DNA of 64,000 nucleotides from Eulemur rufifrons (GCF_041146395.1 NC_091006.1:12034001-12098000), one strand, 5' to 3'. Counted from the stretch's first letter, positions 12,090 through 25,114 are shown. Notes: generated by a model from the sequence alone, not told the origin. Translations and numbers: made by a program.

Positions 12090-12900
12090 GATTGTTCTCA
12101 AGCTCGTACCTTAGACAATGATTTAATAAGTTATTCCAGTTTTGTTTCAAGTCAGCTGTTTTCAGATGATGCAGTATATCGCAGGGCCAGTGAATTCTGA
12201 GGTCATGTGCCTATAACTGCAATTCCATTTTCATACAACTGACCTTGTATTTGGAGCAAATGATGTAGGATTCCCATATCAGTCAATCCAGCATTCTGTC
12301 AGCCCTCTCGGATAGCTGAAGCATTATATACCGGAAGGTACCCGGTATGACAACAAACCACTGCATCTCTTGGGTTGAAATGGGTCTGATGTGCCGAACT
12401 GGCTAAGTGACTGCTTGGCACCCGCTTGAGGGATGATACCATATCAAGGGCTTAGAATTGGTCTTGGGCCCGACAGGTCACGCATTCGAAAGCAGCAGTA
12501 GCTGGGTCAGCCGTCTGTCCCCATAGGGTGCCCAAGCTTTCGAGCCCGTGTAAAACCTCCTTCCCTTGTGATTCCTCATTCATGAGCCTCTTGTGAGCGC
12601 GCAGAGGGGTGGGAGGTGAACACCGTCCCTGCAGCGGAGGGTGAACTTGAGTGGGCACGGAAGTGAGGCACAAAGCTCTGCGAGCGTCCGTCCCCTTGTA
12701 AGTCTGTCCACGTGCTTCTCCCTCAGACCACCTGAGCAAGAGGGTGGTTCTGTTCCTTCCAGACCTTGTAAGGCCAAGCCACTTACGACTGCCCATCGTA
12801 GAACCGCACAGGACAGTTCCATGTCATGAAGCAGAACGAATGAAACAGATCGCTGTGGTACGGCGTGGGCTACACAAATTCATTCATGGTGCAGTCTTAC
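12090..12900 (-). other. Unassigned sequence, possibly old ERV-internal relic
   Basis: GC-richer than its surroundings. On the - strand a short frame (12452-12796) ends in a CxxC-containing segment, but no continuous retroviral domain can be read. I cannot name it; the ERV suggestion is weak. Confidence 0.2.
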
Positions 12901-12959
12901 CAAACATTTCTTTCTTTTTTTGGGGGGGAGGGGGCAATTGTTCCCATCTTTTTTTCTTT

Positions 12960-13495
12960 TTAATTAATTAATTATTACTATTATTTTTTGAGACAGAGTC
13001 TTTCTCTGTTGCCTGGGATAGAGGGTCATGGCCGGCTAATTTTTTCTAATTTTCTTAGTTAACAGGCTCATTTTTTTCTATTTTCAGTAGAGATGGGGTC
13101 TTGTTCTTGCTGGTCTCGAACTCCTGAGCTCAAGCGATCCTCCTGCCTTGGCCCTTGGCCTCCCAGAGGGTTAGGATTACAGGTGTGAGCCACCTCACCT
13201 GGCCTTTTGTTTGTTTGTTTTTATTTTTTAGAGATGGGGCGGGGTCTCACTACGTTGCCCAGGCTGAATTTGAACTCCTGGGCTCAAGTGATCCTCCCAT
13301 CTCAGCCTCCTGAGTAGCTGGGACTACAGGCATGTGCCACCATGCCTGGCTAATTTTTTCTATTTTCAGTAGAGAGGGGGGGTCTCTGCTATTGGTCAGG
13401 CTGGTCTCGAACTCCTGACCTCAAGCGATCCTCCTGCCTCAGCCTGCCAGAATGCTAGGATTATAGGCGTGAGCCACCGCGCCTGGCCTCAAACA
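12960..13495 (-). mobile_element. Two Alu copies in tandem, antisense
   Basis: A partial, internally deleted copy at about 12980-13205 and a fuller one at about 13225-13495 (ends GCCACCGCGCCTGGCC). Confidence 0.85.
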
Positions 13496-13499
13496 TTTC

Positions 13500-14170
13500 T
13501 AATTTGAATCCTGTTATGTCTTCAGGCCTAACTTCCAGTCTGTAAGAAACTATGCCAAGGAGCCCACTGAATGTCACCCCAAGAAAGCAAAACTCTATGC
13601 GTTATGCTGCGTGGAGAATGAAACACAGGGTTCAGGCTAACTGAGAGAGATGATATTGTTATGTTTGTAGTTGTGGGTTAACTAGAGTTTTGAGATACAC
13701 AGTGCTAACGTGGACTGTGGATGATGTACGCAGAGAATGCATTTATTGACATGCGGAATCTCAAAGCCTATCCTTGTCCATTGCTTCAGAAGCAGAATTC
13801 TAGGAAGACGCACCTGAATGGCCAAGTCTCGGCCACCAGAGCTGCCGTGACAGCAGCAAAAGTGCAAGTATGGATGAGACAAAAGCTGCCCCACCAAGAC
13901 TCACTGGATGGACACAACATAGTCAGGAAAAGGGGGTCATCGCCACTTTCTGGGTTGGATGGTATTGGTAGCAGTATTTTTTCTGCTGAAGGGGTGTAGT
14001 TAACACCGTTTTGCTGGGACTGAGAAGGAGTTGCTAGAGATTTTGTGGTCAGGGGGCGCTTTGGTTGTATTTGGGTAACTTTCTGCAGTTGGCGGATGTG
14101 AGAACTACAGGTACTAATAATTCAGAGTTGAGTGAGTTTGAGGAGTCCACTGGTTTGCTAGGGTTGTGCT
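13500..14170. other. Unique intergenic DNA
   Basis: No repeat or gene recognised. The + frame at 13721-13999 (92 codons) has no known domain. Confidence 0.35.
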
Positions 14171-14174
14171 GACA

Positions 14175-14565
14175 CTTGAAATTAATCATCGCAGGCTGCT
14201 GTCGTAACAAGGGACCACAGCCTGGGTGGCTTAGACAACAGAGATTTATTTTCTCGCAGTTCCGGAGCTCACAGTCCAAGATCAAGGCTGTTTCTAAGGT
14301 CTTTCTCCTTGGCTTGCGGCCGGCTGGCTGCCTTCTCGCTGTGTCCTCACGTGATCTCTCCTCTGGGAGCCCATGCGACTCTGTCCAAATTTCCTCTTCT
14401 TGTGAGGACACCAGTTGGATTGTATTCGGCTCTCCTCTAAAGACCTCACTTCAGCTCAATGACCTCTTTAAAGGCCTGTCTCCAAATGGGGTTACATTCC
14501 GAGGCACCTGAGGTTAGGGCTTTAACATGAATTTGGGGGGAACACAGTTCAGCCCCTGACAGGTG
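14175..14565 (-). mobile_element. MaLR-type LTR relic
   Basis: CTGCTGTCGTAACAAGGGACCAC, GGGTGGCTTAGACAACAGAGA, TCCAAATGGGGTTAC and the end near CAGTTCAGCCCCTGACAG follow the antisense layout of a common MaLR-like LTR also seen at 49625 and 32790. Confidence 0.55.
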
Positions 14566-15043
14566 GCCATCTCTGCTCCCACCTCCTGGCAGAGAGCCAG
14601 CTACGTGTGCTAGAAGGATCAGAGGGGGTCACACACAGAGGTGCCGTGGGCCCCTTTATCTCCTCTCTTGCTCCTGTCCAGCCTAGTTATCACCTAACAT
14701 GGTCTTTATGCTTCGTGACACAAAACTCAGATGTGCTCAGGATTCTCTTACTTAAAATTCTTAAACATTTAAAAAAAATAATATTATTTTAAATGGGCAA
14801 ATCGTAATTGCATACATTTATGGGGTACGATGTGGTGTTTTAATGAAACCCTCCAGTTCTTTCCAACGAGCACACAAAGAAGGCCCTTGATGGTATCTTA
14901 ATCTCTTCCCAGAATTCTTTTAATTCTCCAAGGCACTTTCTTCTACTCATATGAGGAAATATTAAACCCCTAAACAGCACAACAGAAAGAAAGAAAAATG
15001 TGTGAGTTGAAGACATATACACACAAAGTAAAAAGATTAATAC

Positions 15044-16140
<1,097 letters not shown>

Positions 16141-16919
16141 AAATATAAGTCGATGAATGCATTATACCATATGCCATTTTTATACATTTTAAAAGCCTGC
16201 ATAAATGCCATTTATTGTCTGCAAACACCATGGAGGAAGAGAGTAAAACTAGGTTGGGAATTGTCTTAAGAGCCCACGGAGGCCAAAGAAAGAGGCTAAG
16301 AAATCCAGTTTCTCAGAAAGAAATATTTCATAGGGACTTACAACCAGAAGTGATGTCTCAGGTGCTTGAGGGATGGTAGATCCCCACTTTTGCCTTCCAG
16401 AAAGTATCCTTTATACATATATATATAGCAAGATTTTAGGGTAAAAGCAGCTGGTCGTGTCTTAGACATTCTTTTGCAACTTGTGACCACCGAAGAGCTT
16501 AGACAAGCATCTGTCTGAGGGGTTATCTGGGCTGCAGGCATCGCCTCAGGGCTTTGCTGCAGGAGCTAAAACCTTGGTCATCTTGGTGGTTTTGCTTCAA
16601 GATGGCACCACTCTTGCTATGCGACAGGCTGTTCTGCAGAAATTGTCCTCTCCAGGTCAGAATGATGATAAATTGTGGAGACACACGGGATGGAAAGAAA
16701 AGGAGCCTTAATTGCTTCTGTAATTGTATTTCTTATTTTGATTGTTATTCTTATTTGCTCTAAAATCTACCACTGTAACTATTTCTTGTTTTTATAAAAA
16801 AATTTTGGACACACTTTTGGATAATATATTATTTCTATAGCATTCTCTATGTTTGAAAAGTTACAAACATTTATAAAAGTCTGGGATGCCATGACATGCG
16901 TAGGGGTACCATGGTCATT

Positions 16920-16925
16920 TTTAAT
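16920..16925 (-). terminator. Candidate SULT2A1 poly(A) signal (ATTAAA)
   Basis: An ATTAAA on the - strand about 175 nt past the TAA. It is the nearest usable hexamer I see; cleavage could also occur further on. Confidence 0.35.
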
Positions 16926-17097
16926 AAGGAAGTCAAGCCAACGAGACACAGATTTGATATTTTAAGGCTGTAGGATGAAATAATAGGTTTTCTGCTATGA
17001 TCCCCTGCCCCCTGCCCCGCCATCCCGCTCAGGCACATGTACAGGGACAGGAGGACAAATATCAGTATCCATATGAGATCCAGGATTTTTTTGGACA

Positions 17098-17210
17098 TTA
17101 TTCCCAAGGGAACAACTCTTTAGGAAGGTCTGCCATCTTCTCCCGGAATAGTTTATCAAAGGCTTCAGCTTGGGCCACCGTGAAGTAATTTTTCCAGTCT
17201 CCAGTTTTGC
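17098..17210 (-). CDS. SULT2A1: SULT2A1 coding exon 6 with stop
   Basis: 113 coding nt after acceptor TTCCAG at 17211. Encodes residues 249-285 from [16 protein letters not shown] to ELFPWE, then TAA at 17100-17098. Carries the dimerisation motif. Confidence 0.95.
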
Positions 17211-20200
17211 CTGGAAAACATGAAACAGAGACTGAGGTCAGATGGAGGGGTGAGTCTTAGGACCCCAATACATCTCCTCCTTGGTCTGTTCCTACCGTCC
17301 ACCCGTCATGGACATTGTAGCTAATACAGCAGAATGACCAACGGTTCCTGGGTGAGCCCTGATACTGCCTGGCAACGTGCCATTTACACTTGTATCTGCC
17401 TGGAAATGATTTCCTACCTTCTCTCTCCCAGCCCATTTCTTTCTTTTTTTTTTGAGACAGAGTCTCGCTTTGTCACCCCGGCTAGGGTGTCGTGGCATCA
17501 TGATAGCTCACAGCAACCTCAAACTCCTGGGCTCAAGTGATCCTCCTGCCTCAGCCTCCCGAGTAGCTGGGACTACAGGGGTGTACCACCACGCCTGGTT
17601 AAATTTTTCTATTTTTAGTAGAGACAGGGTCTCGCTCTTGCTCAGGCTGGTCTCCAACTTTTGAGCTCAAGTGATCCTCCCGCCTTGGCCTCCCAAAGTG
17701 CTAGGGGTGAGCCACCGTGCCTGGCCCAAATTTCCTTTTCTTTTAAGGTTTCCAGTCATATTGGGGTAGGGCCCAACCTATAAGCCTCATTTTAACTTAA
17801 TTACTTCTATTCAGAGACATTACACCCAAATGTGATTACATGCAGAGGCTCTGAAGGTTAGGACTTCAACATATGAATTTTGGGGGAACATCATTCAGCC
17901 CATAACACTCTGCCTTCTGTGCCCCCACTTCCATGTCCTTCTCACATGCAAACTACATGCACCCCATCCCAACAGCCCAAAACTTTTAACCCATTCCAGC
18001 ATCAACTCTAAGTTCAAAATCTCATCTAAGTATCACCTAACTCTCACCAAGGCATGAATGAGACTTGAGGTCTGATTCATTCTGAGCCCAAAGTCCCCTC
18101 CAGCTGCTGACCTATGAAACCAGACATGTTACCTGCTTTCAAAATACAATGGTGGGACATGCGTAGGACAGATATTCTCATTCCAAAAGAGAGAAATTTG
18201 AAAGAAGAAAGAGGTCATGGGTCCCCAGCAACCCAAAACCTAGCAGGGCAAATTCCATTAGATTTTAAGGCTCAAGACTAATCTTCCTGGTCTCTGTCCT
18301 CCTGGCTAACTGAGGCGACAGTGGCCCTGTCCTACTCAGGGTGTTTTTTTTTCTTGCATGGATCACCATCCCAGATATATTTGAACTGTAGGATTTTGGA
18401 AAAATGGATTCTTTAACTTCATGCAATAGACATTTTCATTCATCTTGAGCCCAAGGGTAGGCATGTGATTAAGCTTTTATCACAAGGGGCCTTATGATAT
18501 CTGATAGCAAAGTCTCTCTTCTCCCCTTTTTCCAGCTGAGTCGTTTCTGCACACGTGTCTTTGTTAAGGACAGTTCTCTATGCTCTCTCACCGGTGGGGT
18601 ACCCTCCACATGACCACCCCCAATTCCATCCTCCTTCCCCAGGCCAATCCCAGCTTGCAAGCTTGCTGAGAGTAGCTCATTAACCTGGTCACTGCTTGTG
18701 GAAGGGATGGGTACCCTCCCATGTCAAATTCGCAGGAGAGAGAATCTAAATGATTTCACGACAGTCAGATCCCAGCACGGATCAACTGTTTCCAAGTGCG
18801 TGAGACATTCTCCGGGTCGTGAGCAATTAAAGTCAACACATTTCAACACTTCTTCATCTCAACTGTTTAGCGCCCTGTTTTAAGCACAAGAATGCCCTCC
18901 ATGTATTCTGATACTTGTTGAAACCAGAGCATTTTCTTTTACCTTTTCTCATAAGTGGTGCTTTGTGAACTAGATAAGTATCATCCAGCATGGAAAAATT
19001 GGACATCTTGTTTTCTTTCATGACCTGAAAGGAGCTATACTTGACGATTAAGTTCAGTTCTTCTGGCTCCATCTTCTTACCGAGGAATTGACAGATCTTC
19101 TCTATGGTTCTTTCCGTGTCCTGAAAGAAGAAAAAACAAGGGAGAGGACATGAAAGAGAAAAGACAACAGAGAAAATAAGAGAAGTAGGAAACTGCAGAA
19201 TGAGGAGGGGAAGGGGGAAGAAGAAGAGAGGAACAAGATACGGAAGTGAGAAGTGATTGAGTTGGATGCACCTAAGAGAAAGAAAGAGAAAAAGGTAAAG
19301 AAGAGAGAGCACAAAGTATGTAAAAAGTGCAAGGTTCATCATGGATTTCCCGGTGTGGCTGAGTTTCGGGTAACCTAACAGTAAGAGCCAGGGTCTAGAG
19401 TTTTTAAAGAGACGTTGAGAAAGGCTTCTAGACAATGATTAGCCTTAAGCAAGGAGAGGTTCAGGGAGAACTGGACAAAGATTTAAGGAATTGATTTCAA
19501 ATCTTGTCTATGCCGTCAAACAATACACTGTTTCTCTTAACTAACATTTGAATAATACGTAGAGTTTTACACTATCTTTTTGTATATGATCTCAATAATT
19601 ATAATAGTACTTGGTATGGGATCCTGGAAGATTATGATAAGAAAATAGATTTTTATACTGGAAAGCCTTTGCTTTGAATCATAGACCTTTCTTTTAGAAC
19701 TATAATGCTTTCAAATTTATTTCATGAGCCTCAGTTGTTATCTAACAAGAGGACACACAACTGTGGAAAGAGCTAACATGAGAGTCGAGTGCGTGAGTTG
19801 AAGGGAAGCTTACAGGAAGGTACGGGATCGTGTACCTGAGGTAGCTTCTTGATTACGATGGCATTCATGCTGAGGCCATCGAAGATTGGACAGAGGTAGC
19901 CAGAGGAAGGTGATGGGAAGTAATGTTTCTCAGATGGAAGCAAAATCCAGTGTTTGTGTTATTTTCTCTTTTCTCCATGATACCATTAATATAGGTCAAG
20001 TTCTTTTTATTAATACAATGGTTCTAATCATCCCTACTGGTTCTAAGCATCACTTGACAGCTTTTCCTGTCCACCAGTAGCCCCTCTAGTACTTGGCATT
20101 TCAGAATATATACATAGATTGATTTCATGCCTTCATTCTTCTTCTTGTCCATCAAGCTGAGATGTCAGACAGTTGGACACATTTCTGGAACCGAACTGTT

Positions 20201-22143
20201 TCTACCCAGTTCTGTCTCTCTCCCCAGCACCTTCTCAACACTAGGTTGGCAGCAGCCCTGCCCACATAAACTTTTACAACCACCAGGGCCTGTGTAAGCC
20301 ATAGTACTCTGCCTGAGTGCATGGAAAAAGCCCTTTTAGATGTTTTAAGAAGATAAAATAAGGAAGAACATGTGAAGAAAGAACATGAAGCTTGAGAAGG
20401 GTCAACCAGAAGTAGGGCAGTGAAGACCAGGGAGCTAGTCTCACTCTTAGTGACGCTTCATGAGGCTAAATTTTGACGAGAAGGTGGAACGGAGACACAG
20501 AAATGGAGGGAAGCTAGAGGAAGTGATGGTGAGAGGCTGGGTACCCGCTGTTACAATGATGGTTACCCATTTCAGCTCTTCGTAACTCAGCAGCAGGAAG
20601 TTTCTCCTCTCTCTCATGGACACCCAGCCGTGAACGTGGTCAAACCACGACCCATATATCACTGCATGGGGAGAGGGCAGACAGGGAGATGGGTTAATCC
20701 GATCTGTTATGTTCACTCCCGTACCAGCTTGATCAAGATATAATTGACACATTAAACTCGTATATATTTACAGTGTACAACATGATGTTTTGATAAATGT
20801 ATACATCGTGAAATGATAAAATCGAGCTAATTAACATAGTCGTCACCTCAATACTTACATTTTTTGAGCGGTGAGAACATTGAAGATCTACTCGCTTAGC
20901 AATTTTCAAGTATATCTGTTATTATTAACTGCAGTCAACCTGCTGTACAGTAGATCTGGGGAGTGTAATCGTCTTGTCTAACTGAAACTGTGTACCCTTT
21001 GACCGACGTCTCGCTAATCCCACCCTCCTCCCCACCCCCGTTGACCTCCACTGGAGAGGCTGGGGACGCAGGAAACAGCGTGGCCGGTTTCCCAGGGGCG
21101 GGCAGGAGAGTAGGGGACTGGGCAGATTTGGGTTCCAGCGGTGACGGAGCCTTATACCCATAGGTTGGCGAGATGTGGAGATGCGAGGCTGGGTGTCAAG
21201 TGAGGTCTGATCGCGGTGGTCCCCAGCCTTGGTGGCACATGGACGGTTTCATGGAAGACAGTTTTCCCACGGGAAGCGGGGGGAGGGGGTGGGGGGCGGC
21301 GCAGCTCCTTGGCCCGGTCCCTAACAGGCCCCGCGCCGGAATGGGGTGGCGACTCCCAGCGCCCCCTAGCGGCCGTATTTTATTACTACAACACACTCAC
21401 CATTTCCTTCCATGAACCATTCGAGATACTGTTCCATTGACTTTGGTTTCTTAGCGAGGTGCACTGAATTCCAGAAAAAATAAGCAGATACAATAATATC
21501 TTTGGGATTTCTGATGAGATAAATCACCTTAAATGGAGAAATGGGAGAATGAAAAGTCAATACATTTATTTCCCACTCCTTTTGCTCTTCATAAAAATGG
21601 AGAAAAGGCCATTTCTCAGAAGGTGCCCATTAAATGTCAACAGATTCTTTTAATAAATTACTGACTTCATTCATTCATCAAATATAAAGTGTCACTGTGC
21701 TAGGAGGATGACAATAGGAAGAGGAAGGCATGGTCCCTTCCCTCTGGGATATTATGGTCTCACACTGGGAAGCAACTGGAAGGTTTTAAAATGTGAGTGG
21801 CATTATATTTGCGTACTATAGCTTACAGATCACTAACAGAAGAATGGATTAATTATGCCACGTTCATAGATATATAGCAATATATATCCATATGGACACC
21901 CAAGGCCATGGATGAATCTCACCGACATCTAACAGTTCATATGGCATGACTCCATTTATACGAAGTTCAAGAACAGGCAAAACTAATCTATAGTTATAAG
22001 TCAGGGGAGTGTTTACCTCTGTGGGTGGGCACTGGTTGAGAAGGGGCCTGAGGGAGTGGAAATGTTCTAAATTTGGATCTAGATGGGGGTTACCCAACGT
22101 GTACATATGTAAATATTCATCAAGCTGATACTTAAGATTACTA

Positions 22144-22176
<33 letters not shown>

Positions 22177-24819
22177 ATACACAAGCAAGATTACTTGGCA
22201 TTTGAACATCTAAATTTTACTTTGGATCCAGTACCAACTTTCTTTGTGACATTATTCTAGTTCTCGTCCCTCTCTAGGCCTCAGTTTCCCCCACACAGGG
22301 ATTTACCAAACACTGATAAGACGCATGTAAATAGGTATGTTGTAACAAATTTATTGTGCTATTGCACAATGTACACTTTCTAAGAGAGGAGAATAGCATG
22401 CTTAAGTTTCTCAATTTAGTTTAAGCAAAAAACATTTAAGAAATTCACAAACCAATAAACACTTTCTAGGAAAGTTTTTTTTTTTTTTTTTTTTTTTCCC
22501 CCCAGGAAAGCATGTTTCTAAAAATGGTCTGACATATGTTAGATCCTGAATAATGATTGTCCCGTCTGGTGATCATCGGTCAGCCGCATGGGAGATCCGT
22601 GTGGCTGCTAATCTCAATAGACAGCGACACACAGGAAGACACAGTGGCTGGAAAAACCAGCCATGACACCAGAGCAGGCACCCTGGATTTAGGCATTGAT
22701 CTACAAATGTCCTGCTTCCCGTGTGAACAACTCTGTTTCTCTTCAGTGGCAAGAGGCACTAATTGAATTAAGATTGGCTCACTATTTTTTTTTTTTAACG
22801 TAGAACAACAAAAAGGGGCTTATTTAGTACAAAATGCAGTTCTAAATTCTAGTTGGGCTTGAAATGTTGTTTTCTGATTCTGGCATTATCACGTCACTTT
22901 ACTCTGGTTTAAATCCGGCTGGGGTAATCTGCAGAATGGTCTATACCTTCGTACTCAAGTATGGTCTGTGGAGCAGCCACACTGACATCACCTAACGCAG
23001 AATCTTGGGTCCCATTCAGACCTACTGAGTGAGAACGCATTTCAACAGGATCTCCAGGTGATTTATAGGCACATTAAAATTTGAAAAGCATTGGTCAAAC
23101 ATGTCTTGACCATTATGCACTGACCTTGGCCTTGGAACTGAAGATAGACTTGGGGAAGAGATGGATGGGGAGGTGGGAGTTGAGGAAGCGTGGGCCCTCC
23201 TTCTTGTTTAGTAATGTAAACCCATGCTTATTTTCTAACCAGGGTGAGCGGTCCCAGATGGGCTCGGATTGGATCCACTTGGTATCCCCATTGGATCGAA
23301 TCAGGCAGAGAATCTCTGTCAACCAGTGTGTTCCTGGACAAAGAAGGAAAAATCATGGTCACTCATTTCAATCTGACTTTAAACAAATTTACAGTAAAAT
23401 ACACATAAAGTAAAATGTAACATTGTTGAACGTACAGTTTTGGAGTGTTAAGTATGTTCCCAGTGTTGCATAACTTTTTCATCTTGCAAAACTGACACTC
23501 TATACTTATTAAGCAACTCCTCATCCTCCCTCCCTCCACCCGCTAGCAACCACCGTTGTATTAATACGTTTTGTTTCTGTGAACTTGACTACTCTAGACA
23601 CCTCACATAAGTAGAATCACTCAGTGTTCACATTTTGGTGACTGGCTTATTGCATTTAGTGTAATGACCTCAAGGTTTGTCCAGGCTATAACATGCATCA
23701 CAATTGTCTTCCTTTTAAAGGATGAATAATGTTCCATTGTATCTATATGCCACATTTTGTTTACCTACTCATCCGTCAATGGGTATTTGGGTTGCTTCCA
23801 CTTTTTGGCTATTTGCTGAAGTTTTTAAATAAGTTCCCATTGCTCTTGGCTTTTCAAGGCCATGCCACTCCCAGTGTCTCTGGCCTCAATCTTTGTCCAA
23901 TTTACAATACTCCGACCCCCCAGCCCCACTCCCATAGAAATACGATCTACATCTTCCAGTCTTTTCCAATTCTTGACCATTGTCCATGATGATTCCTCTA
24001 CGTGAAAATGTCCCCTTTCACCAAGTAATTTCACTTTTATTCTTTTCATTTCAATTTCGATTCTGTTTCTTCTATTAGGACTTCAGTGGTCATCCTTCTC
24101 CCCGCCAATACAGACACCCAAATCTGCCTTAGGATTCACTCCTATGGGTTCTCCTAATACCTTAGATGATCCCCTCGGAACACTCATCTTACTGTGTAAT
24201 TTCCTGACTGAATCCTTTTCTCTGCATGTAAATGCTCTCAGGCATTGCTCCAGCCCCCACAACATTGCACATTGCCTGGCATGTGGAAAGCACTCCAATC
24301 AGGCCACAGGCGGTGGCCCATGCCTGTCATCCCAGCACTTCGGGAGGCTGGTGTGGGAGGATCACCTGGATTTGAGGCCAGGGGCTTGAGACCAGCCTGA
24401 GCAACATAGCAAGACCCCATCTCTATAAAAAATTAAAAAAATATATTAGCTTGGCTTGGTGGTGCACACCTGTAGTTCCAGCTACTTGGGAGGATCACTT
24501 AAGCCCAGGAGGTGGAGACTACAGTGAGCTATGATTGGGTCGCTGTGCTCCAGCATGGGCGACAGAGTGACAGCCTGTCCCAAAGAGGCTAAAACCCCCC
24601 CACAAAACTCCAACCCAATTGTCTACTGAATGAACGAAGAACACAGCCACAGCTTTTCTGAGTTCATGATTCCGTTTCCTTACCTGATTTGGGGAAAGTC
24701 ACTGTCACTACATCTTCGTCCTTTAGCACAAACTCATCACGTGCTTTTCTTAGGATTTCAGTGTTGTAACCAACGACAGGGAAAGCTATCCCTTCAAACC
24801 ATAAGTAGTCGTCTGACAT
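17098..24819 (-). CDS. SULT2A1: SULT2A1, bile acid/steroid (DHEA) sulfotransferase, six coding exons, complete
   Basis: Joined - strand exons 24819-24684, 23333-23125, 21527-21401, 20661-20567, 19120-18943 and 17210-17098 total 858 nt, i.e. 285 codons plus TAA, the same length as the human enzyme. Cytosolic enzyme that transfers sulfonate from PAPS to hydroxysteroids and bile acids. Visible motifs: PAPS loop PKSGTHW (residues 43-49), catalytic His99 in NSHLP, R121 and S129 for the 3'-phosphate, RKG at 247-249, and the dimer motif K255...TV...E264 ([10 protein letters not shown]). Pocket residues W77, W134 and Y238 are kept; human Met137 is Val here, Tyr231 is Phe and Asn48 is His. All introns have GT-AG borders and the phases match exactly. 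No disabling change is seen, so it is presumed functional. It could be a lineage-specific SULT2A copy, but only one is in this window. Confidence 0.95.
17444..17727 (-). mobile_element. Alu, antisense, 3' of SULT2A1 exon 6 acceptor (intron 5)
   Basis: GAGACAGAGTCTCGCTTTGTC to GTGAGCCACCGTGCCTGGCC. Lies in SULT2A1 intron 5 about 230 bp upstream of exon 6 in the transcript. Confidence 0.93.
17746..18350. mobile_element. MaLR-like LTR end and adjacent old repeat in SULT2A1 intron 5
   Basis: 17746-17910 ends AACATCATTCAGCCCATAACAC like the LTR at 14175. The sequence after it (GGGCAAATTCCATTAGATTTTAAGG) looks like an old LTR-retroelement internal part, name not assigned. Confidence 0.4.
18943..19120 (-). 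CDS. SULT2A1: SULT2A1 coding exon 5
   Basis: 178 nt after acceptor CTTTCAG. Encodes residues 190-248 plus one base: [24 protein letters not shown] and RK(G), with Tyr238 kept and Phe at 231. Donor G|GTAAAA at 18942. Confidence 0.95.
19130..20560. other. SULT2A1 intron 4
   Basis: Between exons 5 and 4. Unique and AT-rich; no repeat family recognised. The extended - strand ORF around exon 5 is read-through into this intron. Confidence 0.6.
20567..20661 (-). CDS. SULT2A1: SULT2A1 coding exon 4
   Basis: 95 nt after acceptor ATGCAG. Encodes [13 protein letters not shown] and onward to EELKW (residues 158-189), ending TGG|GTAACC. Residue 189 is Trp where the human protein has Gln. Confidence 0.93.
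20735..21010 (-). mobile_element. L1 3' UTR fragment, antisense, in SULT2A1 intron 3
   Basis: CAACATGATGTTTTGATA, TATTAACTGCAGTCAACCTGCTGTACAG-type sequence of an L1MA/MB 3' end. Confidence 0.75.
21215..21335 (+). mobile_element. DNA-transposon-like fragment beside SULT2A1 exon 3
   Basis: GGTCCCCAGCCTTGGTGGCAC, TTTCATGGAAGACAGTTTT and CCGGTCCCTAACAGGCC match a common GC-rich, CpG-containing old repeat (probably hAT class). It ends about 65 bp from the exon 3 donor. Confidence 0.5.
21401..21527 (-). CDS. SULT2A1: SULT2A1 coding exon 3
   Basis: 127 nt after acceptor TTTAAG. Encodes [10 protein letters not shown] and onward (residues 116-157), with R121, S129, W134 and Val137. Donor G|GTGAGT at 21400. 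Confidence 0.95.
22142..22183. repeat. (CA)n microsatellite, SULT2A1 intron 2
   Basis: ACACAC run at 22142-22170, continuing imperfectly to 22183. Confidence 0.95.
22950..23095. mobile_element. MER5A-like fragment, SULT2A1 intron 2
   Basis: ATGGTCTGTGGAGCAGC, CAGACCTACTGAGTGAGAA and TCTCCAGGTGATTTATAGGCAC follow the MER5A order. Ends 30 bp from exon 2. Confidence 0.65.
23125..23333 (-). CDS. SULT2A1: SULT2A1 coding exon 2
   Basis: 209 nt after acceptor CCAG at 23334. Encodes residues 46-115, with GTHW of the PAPS loop, W77 and catalytic His99. Ends AAG|GTCAGT at a codon boundary. Confidence 0.95.
23390..23830 (-). mobile_element. Old L1 3' end, antisense, SULT2A1 intron 1
   Basis: ATGTTCCATTGTATCTATATGCCACA and TCAATGGGTATTTGGGTTGCTTCC are typical antisense L1M 3' end sequence. 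Confidence 0.75.
24301..24595 (+). mobile_element. Alu (J-like), sense, SULT2A1 intron 1
   Basis: CACAGGCGGTGGCCCATGCC to CAGAGTGACAGCCTGTC, without a clear A tail; old copy. Confidence 0.88.
24684..24819 (-). CDS. SULT2A1: SULT2A1 coding exon 1
   Basis: Starts ATG at 24819-24817 with [14 protein letters not shown], close to the human N-terminus. 136 nt, ending in the first base of Gly46 at donor G|GTAAGG. Carries the first half of the PAPS loop (PKS). Confidence 0.95.
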
Positions 24820-24898
24820 GATGATTGGCTCTTTTTGCTTGGGGTTAGGGAGTCAGCCACAGCCACTGTTGGAGGCTGTGGCAGCTGGTGGCACATTG

Positions 24899-25020
24899 GG
24901 TTTTATGGTAAAGATAAAACAATCATTAACCTCCACCCAGTTTGTTGCGAAGTTTGCTGGCTGACACAGAGAAGTAGGTATTACGACTGATAGTCAAAAG
25001 GTTAATGACATTGAGCAACT
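24899..25020 (-). promoter_or_regulatory. Putative SULT2A1 proximal promoter
   Basis: Reading the - strand, GTTAATGATTG (24930-24920) matches the liver factor HNF1 consensus at most positions. CCATAAAA at about 24908-24901 could serve as a TATA element. TTGCTCAAT at about 25018-25010 resembles a C/EBP site. HNF1 and C/EBP control of SULT2A1 is established in human liver; these exact sites are inferred. Confidence 0.5.
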
Positions 25021-25114
25021 GTGAACTCAGACAACACTTTCAAGATAATCCGAGTTTGAGTTCATAGGAGTGAACTGGAAATTCACTAACAAACACAAGG
25101 ACCTAGAAATGTGT

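Noticed and set aside
12090..12900. Retroviral pol relic
   Set aside because: Only a short CxxC-containing segment is suggestive. No continuous domain is readable, so it is listed only as unassigned sequence.
18854..19435. 193-codon single-exon gene
   Set aside because: It is SULT2A1 exon 5 plus intron read-through on both sides.
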